A stretch of DNA of 64,000 nt, taken from Planctomycetaceae bacterium (GTDB taxonomy: Bacteria; Planctomycetota; UBA1135; GCA-002686595). The notes beneath the pieces were generated by a model that saw only the letters and a list, made by a program, of their open reading frames with translations, was not told the origin of the DNA and did not search any database. Location: assembly GCA_016125265.1 (NCBI GenBank), contig WGMC01000036.1:93074-157073 (forward strand), given 5' to 3'. The translations under genes and the position numbers were made by a program. Of the stretch, positions 17,417-25,870 are shown in pieces. Position 1 is the first letter of the stretch. Every line of letters starts with the position of its first letter.

Positions 17417-18924
17417 CCTTTGGTGAGTTGCTTCTGGCCACGGGGGCACGCGCCCTCTCGGGCGAGCGCGCCCTCCGCCTTCGCGGTGTGGGGACGGACT
17501 CCCGCCGCGCCTCCGCAGGGGAGTTGTTCGCGGCCCTGAGTGGACCGCGGTTCGAGGGCCATCGGTACGCCGCGGACGCCGTCGAGCGCGGCGCGCGCGC
17601 CGTGCTCCTCCCCGAATCCGCGGCCGACGCCGCCCGAGAACTGGCCCAACGTGCCGCGGTCGCACTCGTGCCGGACGTGCTCGACGGCCTTTGGGACCTC
17701 GCCCGTTGGCACCGCTCGCGGCTGACGGCCACCGTCGTCGGCATCACCGGCAGCTCGGGCAAGACCACCACGAAGGGCATCACCGCGCGACTCCTCGCCG
17801 AGCGGCGGCGCGTCGCTGCGAGCCCGCTCTCCTACAACAACCAGGTCGGTGTGCCGCTGACCTTGTTCCTCGCCGACGAGGCGACCGAAGCCCTCGTCGT
17901 CGAACTCGGCACCAGCGGTCCCGGGGAGATCGAACGCCTGTCGCAGTTGGCGGCGCCCCACGTCGGTGTGCTGACGAACATCGGGCCCGCGCACCTGGAG
18001 GGCCTTGGCTCCATGGAAGGTGTGGCCCGCGAGAAAACCGCCCTGGGCGCCGCGCTGCGCCCGGATGGTGTGTTGGTGCACGACGCCAACTGCCGGTTCG
18101 CGCCCTACGTGCGCGCCCGGACCGGCGCGCGCCTCGTCGACTTCGCGGTGGACGGGGACGCGGCCTTCCAGGCCCGCGACCTCTACTTCCACGACGGCGG
18201 GACGAGCTTCCGCCTGATCGTCGCACCCGAGTGGGCCGGTGCGGGCCCCCAAGAGCTCGACGTGGCGTCGCCACTGCTCGGCACGCACAACGTGCAGAAC
18301 CTGCTGGCTGCCCTGGCCGCGTGCCGTGCCGCCGGACTGGAACTCGAGGAGGTGCTGCCCGCCGTGCGCGATCTGGAGGGCGGCCGCCAGCGCATGGAGC
18401 GCCACGAGTTCGACGGGCTCACCGTGTTCGACGACGCCTACAACGCGAACCCGGCGTCGGCCGCGGCCGCGGTGCGCGTGCTCGGCGGATTGCACGGCTT
18501 CCGGCGGCGTGTGCTCGTGCTGGGCGAGATGCTCGAACTGGGCAGCAGTTCGGACGAGTTGCACCGCGAGGTCGGTCGGCTGGTGGCGCGCTCCGCCGTG
18601 GACCTCTTCGTGGCGGTCGGGCCGAGGGCCCAGCCAGCCGCGGAGGGCGCGCGGGAAGCGGGCCTCTCGGCCGATCAGGTGCGCACCCTTGCGAGCGCCG
18701 AGCTGGCGCTCTGCGAAGTGCCCGAGTGGGTCGAGAAGGGCGACGTGGTGCTGGTGAAGGCGAGCCGCGCGCTCGCGCTCGAGCGACTCGTCGACCGCCT
18801 CGCGCAGCGCTTCGGGCGCGGCGGCGGCCGTCGTGTGGGGGCGGCCATCGGCGCGGCGCCCGTCCCCGCGATCGCTCCCCGCCGCGCCGGTACGCCGTCC
18901 TGGCCCCAAGCGGAGGCCCGTTAG
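17407..18924 (+). CDS. murF: UDP-MurNAc-tripeptide:D-Ala-D-Ala ligase MurF
   Basis: This 505-residue Mur ligase joins D-Ala-D-Ala to the UDP-MurNAc-tripeptide. It has GTDSRRASAGELFAALSG, the ATP loop GSSGKTTTK at about 115-123, ELGTSGPGEI, and the MurF-typical DDAYNANPASA, where murE would have DYAHTP. The ATG at 17407 lies within the last codons of murE. The C-terminal 45 residues are Ala/Arg/Pro-rich and look like a non-conserved tail. It is followed without a gap by mraY. Confidence 0.93.
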   Translation: MELTFGELLLATGARALSGERALRLRGVGTDSRRASAGELFAALSGPRFEGHRYAADAVERGARAVLLPESAADAARELAQRAAVALVPDVLDGLWDLARWHRSRLTATVVGITGSSGKTTTKGITARLLAERRRVAASPLSYNNQVGVPLTLFLADEATEALVVELGTSGPGEIERLSQLAAPHVGVLTNIGPAHLEGLGSMEGVAREKTALGAALRPDGVLVHDANCRFAPYVRARTGARLVDFAVDGDAAFQARDLYFHDGGTSFRLIVAPEWAGAGPQELDVASPLLGTHNVQNLLAALAACRAAGLELEEVLPAVRDLEGGRQRMERHEFDGLTVFDDAYNANPASAAAAVRVLGGLHGFRRRVLVLGEMLELGSSSDELHREVGRLVARSAVDLFVAVGPRAQPAAEGAREAGLSADQVRTLASAELALCEVPEWVEKGDVVLVKASRALALERLVDRLAQRFGRGGGRRVGAAIGAAPVPAIAPRRAGTPSWPQAEAR

Positions 18925-20073
18925 GTGTTGGCGGACCTCTTGCGCGACCTCTTCGGGGTGGCGCTCTTCGACTACCTGTCGTTCCGCGCCGCCATGGCGG
19001 CCCTGACGGCCTTTGCCCTGTGCCTTGCCGTGGGCCCGAAGGCGATTCGCTGGCTGAAGAGCCTGCGGGTGCGCGACAACGTCGAGACCAGCGGTTCCGA
19101 GGACCTGGCCAAACGATCGCGCGCCGACGGCAAACACGATACACCCACCATGGGTGGCAGTTTCCTGATCGCGTCGCTGCTCCTCGCGGTGCTCCTGTGG
19201 GCCGATGTGCGTTCGGTGCCGGTGGCACTGGCGGTGCTGCTGACCGCGGGCCTCGCGGCGGTGGGGTTCGTCGACGACTACCGCAAGTTGACGCGGCCCA
19301 AGTCCCGGGGCATGACCCCGCGGGCCAAGATGCTGGGCCTTTCGGCCGCTGCGTTGGGCGCGCTCGGCGCGCTGACCCTGTTCGCCCTGTGGACCGACCG
19401 CCAGGTCTTGCTGTCGCTCTACCCGCCCTTCTTCAAGGACGCGGTGATCCCGCTCGGGACCTTCGGGATCCTGGGTGTGCTGGCGTTCCTCGCCATCCAA
19501 TGGCTCGTGGTGGTGGGCACGGCCAACGCCGCCAACATCGTCGACGGCCTCGACGGGCTGGCGGCTGGATGCCTTTTGATCTCCGGTCTCGCCCTGACGA
19601 TCTTCTGCTACGTCACCGGTCGGGTCGACTGGACCGGGTACCTGAACCTGCCGTACGTGCCCGCCGCGGCGGACATGGCGGTGGTCGGCGGCGCCCTGGT
19701 GGGGGCGTGCCTCGGGTTCCTCTGGTTCAACGCATTCCCCGCGAAGGTGTTCATGGGGGACTCGGGCTCCCTGCCGCTCGGCGGTCTGCTCGGCTGGATG
19801 GCCGTGGTTTCGAAGCAGGAACTGGTGCTGCCCCTGATCGCCTTCGTGCTGGTGGTGGACCTCGGTTCGAGCTGGCTGCAGACCTTCTGGTACCGCAAGA
19901 GCGGCGGCAAACGCATCTTCACCTGCGCGCCGATCCACCACGGGTTGCAGCTCTACGGGGGCATCTTCTCGAAGGGCAACGCGGCGATGCACGAGGTCAC
20001 CGTCGTGACACGTTTTTGGATCGTGGCGGCCGTGACGGCCCTGGCGAGCCTCGCGCTCCTGAAGGTCCGCTGA
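18925..20073 (+). CDS. mraY: Phospho-MurNAc-pentapeptide transferase MraY
   Basis: This 382-residue polytopic membrane enzyme transfers phospho-MurNAc-pentapeptide to undecaprenyl phosphate, making lipid I. Conserved signatures are HDTPTMGG at about 71-78, VGFVDDYRK, ANAANIVDGLDGLAAG and FPAKVFMGDSGSLPLGG. The C-terminal motif usually read as PIHHHFE is APIHHGLQ here (around 335-342), so the third His is Gly. It starts with GTG directly after the murF stop and shares one base with the ftsW start. murD, normally next, is absent. Confidence 0.94.
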   Translation: MLADLLRDLFGVALFDYLSFRAAMAALTAFALCLAVGPKAIRWLKSLRVRDNVETSGSEDLAKRSRADGKHDTPTMGGSFLIASLLLAVLLWADVRSVPVALAVLLTAGLAAVGFVDDYRKLTRPKSRGMTPRAKMLGLSAAALGALGALTLFALWTDRQVLLSLYPPFFKDAVIPLGTFGILGVLAFLAIQWLVVVGTANAANIVDGLDGLAAGCLLISGLALTIFCYVTGRVDWTGYLNLPYVPAAADMAVVGGALVGACLGFLWFNAFPAKVFMGDSGSLPLGGLLGWMAVVSKQELVLPLIAFVLVVDLGSSWLQTFWYRKSGGKRIFTCAPIHHGLQLYGGIFSKGNAAMHEVTVVTRFWIVAAVTALASLALLKVR

Positions 20074-21284
20074 TGAGCCCCCCCCGTCCGATCCGCGATC
20101 CGGCCGAATCGAGTGGCCTGCGCCAACTGACCCTCGGAACGTGGTTCGAGGACTTCGCCGCGCCCGGCGCCGAGGAATCGCTGCGCCACGCCGGGCGCCT
20201 GTTCGCGGTGGTGTTGTGCCTGATGGGGCTGGGTTTCCTGCTCCAGGTCAGCCACGGCTCGACGACCCTCTCGCCGGAGGCCTTCCGGTCGGAGCTCGTG
20301 GTCGAGATCGGCGTGCGCGCCGTGGGCCTCGGCGTGTTGTTCGTGGCCTGGTGGCTCGGCCCCGATCGCCTGCGGCCGTTCCTGGCGCCGCTGCTCGTCG
20401 GCGCGCTGCTCTTGCTGCTGCTCGTGTGGATGCCGGGTGTGGGCCGTTCGGTGAACGGCGCGAGCCGCTGGATCCACGTGGGGCTCTCGGTGCAGCCGTC
20501 CGAACTCGCCCGCATCGCGCTGGTGCTCTGGATCGCGGACCGCTGCGTGCGCGCGGGTCCGAAGTTGTCGAGCTTCACGCGCGGTGTGCTGCCGATCCTC
20601 GGCGTGTCGGTGGGCTTCTTCTTATGCGTGGTACTGCAGCCCGATCTCGGCGCGGCGGTCTTGCTCCTCGTCGGTGCACTCGCCACCATGTGGATCGGCG
20701 GAGTGGCGTTCAGTTCGGTGGGTCTCCCGCTGGTGCTGGGCGTCGGCACTGCGGTCGCCCTGGCCGCGCGTTTCTTGCCCTACGTGAAGAGCCGCCTCGA
20801 CATGTGGATGGGCGAGGCGCACAACGAACAGGTCTCCGACAGCATCGCTGCGCTCGCGAACTCGGGTGACCTCGGCCTGGGTTTCGCGGGCGGCGAACTG
20901 CGCAATCGCGGCTTCAACTACATGGACTCGGACTTCGTATTTGCCCTGGTGGGGGAGGAATTCGGCCTGGCCGGCATGCTCCTCGTCCTGGGCCTCTACG
21001 CCGCGTTCCTGTGGCACGCCCTGCGGCTCGTCCTGGCACTGCCCCAGCGCTTCGGCGCGGTGGCGGCCTTCGGTCTTTGTGTGACGGTGGCCTTCCAGGC
21101 CCTGGTGCACGTGCAAGTCGCCTCCGGCATGGCCCCTCCCAAGGGCATGACACTGCCCTTCCTCTCCGCCGGCGGAACCTCCTTCGTCGTCTCCTCCCTC
21201 GCCATCGGTCTCGCCCTCGGGGCGGCGCGGATCGCTGGCCAATCGAGCTCTGAACCATGCAGCCGATCGAACGCTACGGGCTGA
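20073..21284 (+). CDS. ftsW: Peptidoglycan glycosyltransferase FtsW (SEDS family)
   Basis: This 403-residue SEDS-family protein polymerises lipid II into glycan strands together with a class B PBP. After about 40 cytoplasmic residues it shows roughly ten transmembrane segments. SEDS motifs include NGASRWIHVG with QPSELARIA, the loop around MGEAHNEQVSDSIAAL, DSDFVFALVGEEFG and the terminal PPKGMTLPFLSAGGTS. It is called FtsW, not RodA, because of its position in the dcw cluster next to ftsI. Its end overlaps the start of the LysM gene by 28 nt. Confidence 0.92.
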   Translation: MSPPRPIRDPAESSGLRQLTLGTWFEDFAAPGAEESLRHAGRLFAVVLCLMGLGFLLQVSHGSTTLSPEAFRSELVVEIGVRAVGLGVLFVAWWLGPDRLRPFLAPLLVGALLLLLLVWMPGVGRSVNGASRWIHVGLSVQPSELARIALVLWIADRCVRAGPKLSSFTRGVLPILGVSVGFFLCVVLQPDLGAAVLLLVGALATMWIGGVAFSSVGLPLVLGVGTAVALAARFLPYVKSRLDMWMGEAHNEQVSDSIAALANSGDLGLGFAGGELRNRGFNYMDSDFVFALVGEEFGLAGMLLVLGLYAAFLWHALRLVLALPQRFGAVAAFGLCVTVAFQALVHVQVASGMAPPKGMTLPFLSAGGTSFVVSSLAIGLALGAARIAGQSSSEPCSRSNATG

Positions 21285-22519
21285 TCGCCCTGCTCTTCCT
21301 CGTCGTCACCGTCGTCGCCGTGGTCCTTTGGGATCGGGGGGAACGACGGGCCGACGGGGCCCTCGTGGCCGCAGCCGGTGCGGAGGCCGCGAACCGCGCC
21401 CAGGCGGGCGAGCGCACCGACGCCCGCGCCGCGCGCGCCCAGCCCCGCAGCACGGTGGCGCAGCCGCCCGTCACGAAGCAGGCCCACGCGCAGAACGCGG
21501 GCGCGAACGCACCCCGCGGCGGCGCCGGCCTCGCCGCGCTGCCGACCGAAAACCTGCCCGCGCCTGGGCTCGACGCACAGCCCGAGGGTGGTGCCCTCAC
21601 CGCGCGCAACACCGCCGGCCCGAATGCCGCCGGTCGTGCTAGCGAACTGCAGGCGCAGCGCGCCGCGCTCGACTGGATCCTCGCCATGTCCGACCCCGCG
21701 GAACAGGACCGCACGCTGGCGGAGCTCCAGTCCCGCTTGCCCGAGAACGCCGCCGCCCTCGCCGAGGCCGTGCGAGCCCACCGCGCGCTCGCGGCCGGCG
21801 ACGCCTCTTCGAACGTGTCGACTCGCAGCAGCGCCGTCGTCGCGGCGGACACCAACTCGCCGTCGCCGCTCCTCGAAGTGGAGGACCCGCGCCAGCGACG
21901 GCCCCAGGACCCCGCGAACCGCGCCGCCCCGGGCATGGGCCTCGCGCCGATGGAAGTGGGCGCCGCGAACGTCGCCAAGGTCGAGGGCAGCACCTACACC
22001 GTGCAGCGCGGCGACACCCTGAGCGAGATCAGCCAGCGCATCCTCGGCACTTCGAAGCGCATCGACGACATCGTCGCGCTCAACCCGGGCCTCAACCCCA
22101 ACAACGTGCCCGCGGGCCGTGTGCTGCGCATGCCGGCGCCCCAGTCGACCGCCGCGCCGACCGCGGCCGTGGCGCGGAATGCGCCCGCCGCCTCCCCCTC
22201 GAGCGGCACCGCGACCCAAACCCCCGGGACGTACGTGGTCCAATCGGGCGACAGCCTGTTCCGCATCGCCGCGAAGCACCTTGGGGACGGCAAGCGCCAC
22301 GGCGAAATCGCCGCCCTCAACCCGAAGCTGGACCCGAACCGCCTGCAGCCCGGCCAACGCCTCGTGATGCCCGCCGTCGCGCGTGCCGCCGTCGCGGCGA
22401 CGGCTCCCGCACCGGCTTCCGCGCCCAAACCCGCGACGGCCGCCCAGCCCAAACCGTCCAGCGCCGTCGCCAGCGCCCAGAAACCCGCCCCGGTCTCCCG
22501 CTCCAGCAGCGTGCAGTGA
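21257..22519 (+). CDS. Membrane-anchored protein with two LysM domains
   Basis: This 420-residue protein has a single N-terminal transmembrane helix (about residues 8-25), then a long Ala/Pro-rich low-complexity region to about residue 235. Two LysM domains follow: the first begins TYTVQRGDTLSEISQRILG (about 238-288), the second TYVVQSGDSLFRIAAKHLG (about 325-373). LysM domains bind N-acetylglucosamine-containing glycans such as peptidoglycan, so it probably links the inner membrane to the wall. Its insertion between ftsW and murG suggests a role with the division or wall machinery. The Ala/Pro/Lys-rich tail is probably disordered. Confidence 0.8.
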   Translation: MQPIERYGLIALLFLVVTVVAVVLWDRGERRADGALVAAAGAEAANRAQAGERTDARAARAQPRSTVAQPPVTKQAHAQNAGANAPRGGAGLAALPTENLPAPGLDAQPEGGALTARNTAGPNAAGRASELQAQRAALDWILAMSDPAEQDRTLAELQSRLPENAAALAEAVRAHRALAAGDASSNVSTRSSAVVAADTNSPSPLLEVEDPRQRRPQDPANRAAPGMGLAPMEVGAANVAKVEGSTYTVQRGDTLSEISQRILGTSKRIDDIVALNPGLNPNNVPAGRVLRMPAPQSTAAPTAAVARNAPAASPSSGTATQTPGTYVVQSGDSLFRIAAKHLGDGKRHGEIAALNPKLDPNRLQPGQRLVMPAVARAAVAATAPAPASAPKPATAAQPKPSSAVASAQKPAPVSRSSSVQ

Positions 22520-22533
22520 AGGGAGTCAGCCCC

Positions 22534-22896
22534 ATGAGCAAGTCCGTCAGCTACCTCCTGTTTGCCGCCTGCTTGGCGATCTGCACCCTTTCGTCCGGCT
22601 CCGCGTGGCGCACCCTCAGCGGCGCCTGGCAGGGGCCCTGGAGTTTGACCGCGCCGATGGCGCTCTCCGTCGCCGCCGCGAACGTGGAGGCGGATCCCAG
22701 TGCGGCGATTCCCGTGCCGCTGCACGTCGCGGCACGCGAGAGCCTTGCCACCGCGACGGTTGTCGCCTCGCGCGAGGCTACCGTCCCCGCGGCGACGGCG
22801 GAGCCGCGCGCGCCGGCGGTGCTCTCCGCCGCAGTCGTGCCGTCGGGCGCGGACGTGCGTGCCTCCGGCGCGCGACTCGCCCTGACCTTCGAGTGA
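22534..22896 (+). CDS. Small exported protein of unknown function
   Basis: This 120-residue protein has an N-terminal hydrophobic segment (SYLLFAACLAICTLSSGSA) that fits a signal peptide or anchor, and an Ala/Val-rich remainder without recognisable motifs. ATG 22534 is preferred because AAGGGAG lies 8 nt upstream; GTG 22516, overlapping the LysM stop, is in frame and possible. It has no counterpart in standard dcw clusters. It may act with the preceding LysM protein, but that is only inferred from position. Confidence 0.55.
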   Translation: MSKSVSYLLFAACLAICTLSSGSAWRTLSGAWQGPWSLTAPMALSVAAANVEADPSAAIPVPLHVAARESLATATVVASREATVPAATAEPRAPAVLSAAVVPSGADVRASGARLALTFE

Positions 22897-23027
22897 GCCC
22901 AGCCTGCTGGTGAGCCCTGCCGGTGGGTGAGCCGTCTCCGCCCGGCGTGTGTCGGAGCGGCACCCGGACCCGGCGAGAAACTCCCCAAGATTGCGCATTC
23001 CGCGCCATTTCTGACAGGATCGCGCCG

Positions 23028-24263
23028 ATGGATCACGGTCCGGGACAACCGAGGGAGCTGGGCAGCGGGCGCACACGCGGCGCCGCGGTCGGCGCACCCC
23101 TGCGTTTGGCGCTGGCCGGCGGCGGCACCGGTGGGCACGTCGTGCCCGGATTGGCGGTGCTCGAGCACCTCACCGCCTCCGGAATCCTCGACCACGCACT
23201 GTGGATCGGCTCCGGTCGCTCGGCGGAACGGCGCGCGTTGGAGGGCCTCGAAGCCGCGGCCGGACCTGCGTCGGTCGAGCGTGTCGTGTTGCCGCTCGAA
23301 CGTGCGAATGGGGGTGCTCCGTCCCGCATCGGAACGCTGGCGCGATTGCCGCGGGCCGTGGCGCTGGCGCGTCGGGCCCTCGTCCAAAGTGGCAGCGAAG
23401 TGCTGCTCGGTCTGGGCGGTTTTGCGAGTGTGTCCGCGGTGCTGGCGGCGCGCTCCCTCGGTTTGCCCGTGGTGCTGCTCGAAGTGAACGCGGCGCCCGG
23501 TTTGGCGACGCGGCTCCTCGGGCCCCTGGTGCAGCGGGTGTTGCACTCCGCCGCGCCGTCGTTGCCGCGTGGCCGCGAGTCCCGCCGCCACCGGGTCGTC
23601 GGCCCGACCCTTGGGCCGCGCTACGCGGCTCCGATGCCGAGCGAGCCGGAGCGTGCCGCCCGGCGCGCCCAACTCGGCTTCGAACCGACGCGGCCGCTGT
23701 TGGCCGTGCTCGGCGGAAGCCAGGGCGCGGGTGCGTTCAACCGCTTCGTGGGTGCGCACGTGGATCGTTTGGTGTCGAGCGGAATCTCGGTGCTGCACCA
23801 GGTGGGTCCGGGCAGGCTCGCTGAATCTGCGGGCGGGCGACCGCACTACAAGGCGCTCGAGTATGTGTCGCCGGTGCTGCCGGCGCTCGATGGGGCGACC
23901 GTGGTCCTCGTGCGCGCGGGTGCGTCCACCCTGGCCGAAGTGGTCGCGCGCCGCACCGCCGCGATTGTCGTGCCGTACCCCCATGCTGCCGGCGATCACC
24001 AGCGCCACAACGCGCTGCAACTGGGCGACGGAGTTTGGCTCGTGCCCGAAAGTGGACTCGACGGGGCCCTCGTGGAGCGCATCCTGCAGCTCGCGGGCCC
24101 CGGCGGCGCACAAGAGCGCAAGCGCATGGCTGAAACGCTGGCGACCCGCCCCCAGCCGCGCGGCGCCTCCCAGGTGATCGAAGAACTGCTTGACGCCCGC
24201 GCCAAGAGCCGGGCACCGTCATGGAACCCCGCGCCGAAACTGGCCGGCGGACACGGACGATGA
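23028..24263 (+). CDS. murG: Lipid II synthase MurG (GlcNAc transferase)
   Basis: This 411-residue GT-B enzyme adds GlcNAc to lipid I on the cytoplasmic face of the membrane, giving lipid II. It has the family's first glycine loop, LALAGGGTGGHVVPGLAVLE, then GLGGFASVSAV, VLGGSQGAGAFNRF, and the donor-site segments RAGASTLAEV and VPYPHAAGDHQRHNA. The ATG at 23028 was chosen over an earlier in-frame ATG at 22923 because the intervening residues look untranslated and the family starts close to the glycine loop. It overlaps murC by 4 nt. Confidence 0.93.
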   Translation: MDHGPGQPRELGSGRTRGAAVGAPLRLALAGGGTGGHVVPGLAVLEHLTASGILDHALWIGSGRSAERRALEGLEAAAGPASVERVVLPLERANGGAPSRIGTLARLPRAVALARRALVQSGSEVLLGLGGFASVSAVLAARSLGLPVVLLEVNAAPGLATRLLGPLVQRVLHSAAPSLPRGRESRRHRVVGPTLGPRYAAPMPSEPERAARRAQLGFEPTRPLLAVLGGSQGAGAFNRFVGAHVDRLVSSGISVLHQVGPGRLAESAGGRPHYKALEYVSPVLPALDGATVVLVRAGASTLAEVVARRTAAIVVPYPHAAGDHQRHNALQLGDGVWLVPESGLDGALVERILQLAGPGGAQERKRMAETLATRPQPRGASQVIEELLDARAKSRAPSWNPAPKLAGGHGR

Positions 24264-25870
24264 ACGCCCCCTCGAATCCGCGCGACGGAACGGTCGCGGC
24301 CGGTGTGTGCGAACCGGGCGCGGGTGCACTGCTCGCTGGCCCCGCCACCTCCGGTGACGTTCCCCTCGGCGCCGCGTTGCCCGCCGGGCTTCCGCGGCGT
24401 GTGCACCTGCTCGGCATCGGCGGAGCGGGAGTTTCCGGCGCGGCGCGGCTGCTCGCGGCGCGCGGGCACCGGCTTTCCGGTCACGACCTCTCCCCATCCC
24501 CGTTGGCGCAAGGGCTCGCCGAACTGGGTGTGGCGTTGCAGTTCGGCGCGTCCCAGGCGGAGGCTTTGCCGGCCGATGCGGAGTTGGTGGTGCGCTCCGC
24601 GGCGGTGCCGCTCGACGATCCGCAGGTCGTCACCGCCCTGGCGCGCGGTGTGACCGTGCTCAAGTACGCGGAATTGCTGGGCCGCCTGGCGCCCGCGGGC
24701 CGCACGCTGGCGGTGGCGGGCACCCACGGCAAGACCACGACGAGTTGGATGCTGTACCGCGCCCTGGCCGCGCTCGCGAGCCGCGGCGAAGAGGTTCCGC
24801 TCTACGACGAACGCGCGCGTCGCGGGTTGCGCGCCGGGGCCCTCGTGGGTGGCTTGGAGCGCGAACTCGGCACCAACGCCGTGCCGCCGGGCATCGACGG
24901 TTGGTTTGCGCTCGAAGCCTGCGAATACGACCGCAGTTTCCTCTCCCTGTCGCCGTTTGCCGCCGCGATCACCAACGTCGACGCGGACCACCTCGATTGT
25001 TTTGGCGATTTGGCCGGTGTCGAGCGCGCCTTTGCGGAGTTCGCGGCGCGCATCGATCCCGCCGGGCTCCTGGTGCTCGGCCGCGACGTGCCCGCGATGG
25101 TCGAAGCCAACGCGCGCTGCCGTGTGTGGCGCGTGGGCCGTGAACTGCTCGTGGACGACCAGGGGCTCGTGAGTGGCCGCGCGGTGTTCTCGCTGGTTGG
25201 GCCGCCTGGCTTGAACGTGGCGCCCGGCAGCCCCGGTTGGCGTGTGGAGCGGGTCGAACTCTCCGTGCCCGGCCGATTCAACGGCGACAACGCCGCCGTG
25301 GCCCTGGGTTTGGCTCTTGGCGCCGCCGGCGACGGCAGTTCGGGCGAGGCGATGGCCGCCGCCCAGGCCGTTTCGCGCTATCCCGGCGCCGCGCGGCGTT
25401 TCGAACCGTGGGGCGAGGTGCACGGCGTGCGCCTCGTGCACGACTACGCACACCACCCGACGGAGGTGCGCGCGACGCTCGAGGCCGCGCGGGCGACCGC
25501 CCCCGGCTCGCCGCTCGCCGTGCTCTTCCAACCGCACCAGGGCAGCCGCACGGCGCGTTTCCTCGAGGAGTTCGCTGCGGCGCTGTCGCTCGCGGACCAG
25601 GTCGTCGTGGCGGACGTCTACGGCGCGCGCCGCGCGGCCGCCGGCGAGCTTCTGGCGGGCGCGCCCGAGTTGGTGGCCGCGCTCGAACGCCTCGGAACCC
25701 GCGCCGTCCACGGCGGCAACTTGCAAACCGCCGCGCGCCGCTTTGCGGAAGTCGTGCCCGTGGGCGCCCTCGCCCTCGTCATCGGGGCTGGCGACATCGA
25801 TCGAATCCAGGAGCAACTCTGTGACCACTTGGCCCTGCGCAGCCGTCCCGAAGGCGCCTCTCGCCGCTAG
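24260..25870 (+). CDS. murC: UDP-MurNAc:L-alanine ligase MurC
   Basis: This 536-residue Mur ligase adds L-Ala to UDP-MurNAc. The N-terminal Rossmann domain reads HLLGIGGAGVSGAARLL, the ATP loop GTHGKTTTS at about 154-162, and the C-terminal domain HDYAHHPTEVRATLEAA with QPHQGSRT. It has about 40 extra residues before the Rossmann fold and an expanded middle domain compared with a typical 460-490-residue MurC. The ATG at 24260 overlaps the murG stop. Its 3' end overlaps murB by 50 nt. Confidence 0.93.
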   Translation: MNAPSNPRDGTVAAGVCEPGAGALLAGPATSGDVPLGAALPAGLPRRVHLLGIGGAGVSGAARLLAARGHRLSGHDLSPSPLAQGLAELGVALQFGASQAEALPADAELVVRSAAVPLDDPQVVTALARGVTVLKYAELLGRLAPAGRTLAVAGTHGKTTTSWMLYRALAALASRGEEVPLYDERARRGLRAGALVGGLERELGTNAVPPGIDGWFALEACEYDRSFLSLSPFAAAITNVDADHLDCFGDLAGVERAFAEFAARIDPAGLLVLGRDVPAMVEANARCRVWRVGRELLVDDQGLVSGRAVFSLVGPPGLNVAPGSPGWRVERVELSVPGRFNGDNAAVALGLALGAAGDGSSGEAMAAAQAVSRYPGAARRFEPWGEVHGVRLVHDYAHHPTEVRATLEAARATAPGSPLAVLFQPHQGSRTARFLEEFAAALSLADQVVVADVYGARRAAAGELLAGAPELVAALERLGTRAVHGGNLQTAARRFAEVVPVGALALVIGAGDIDRIQEQLCDHLALRSRPEGASRR

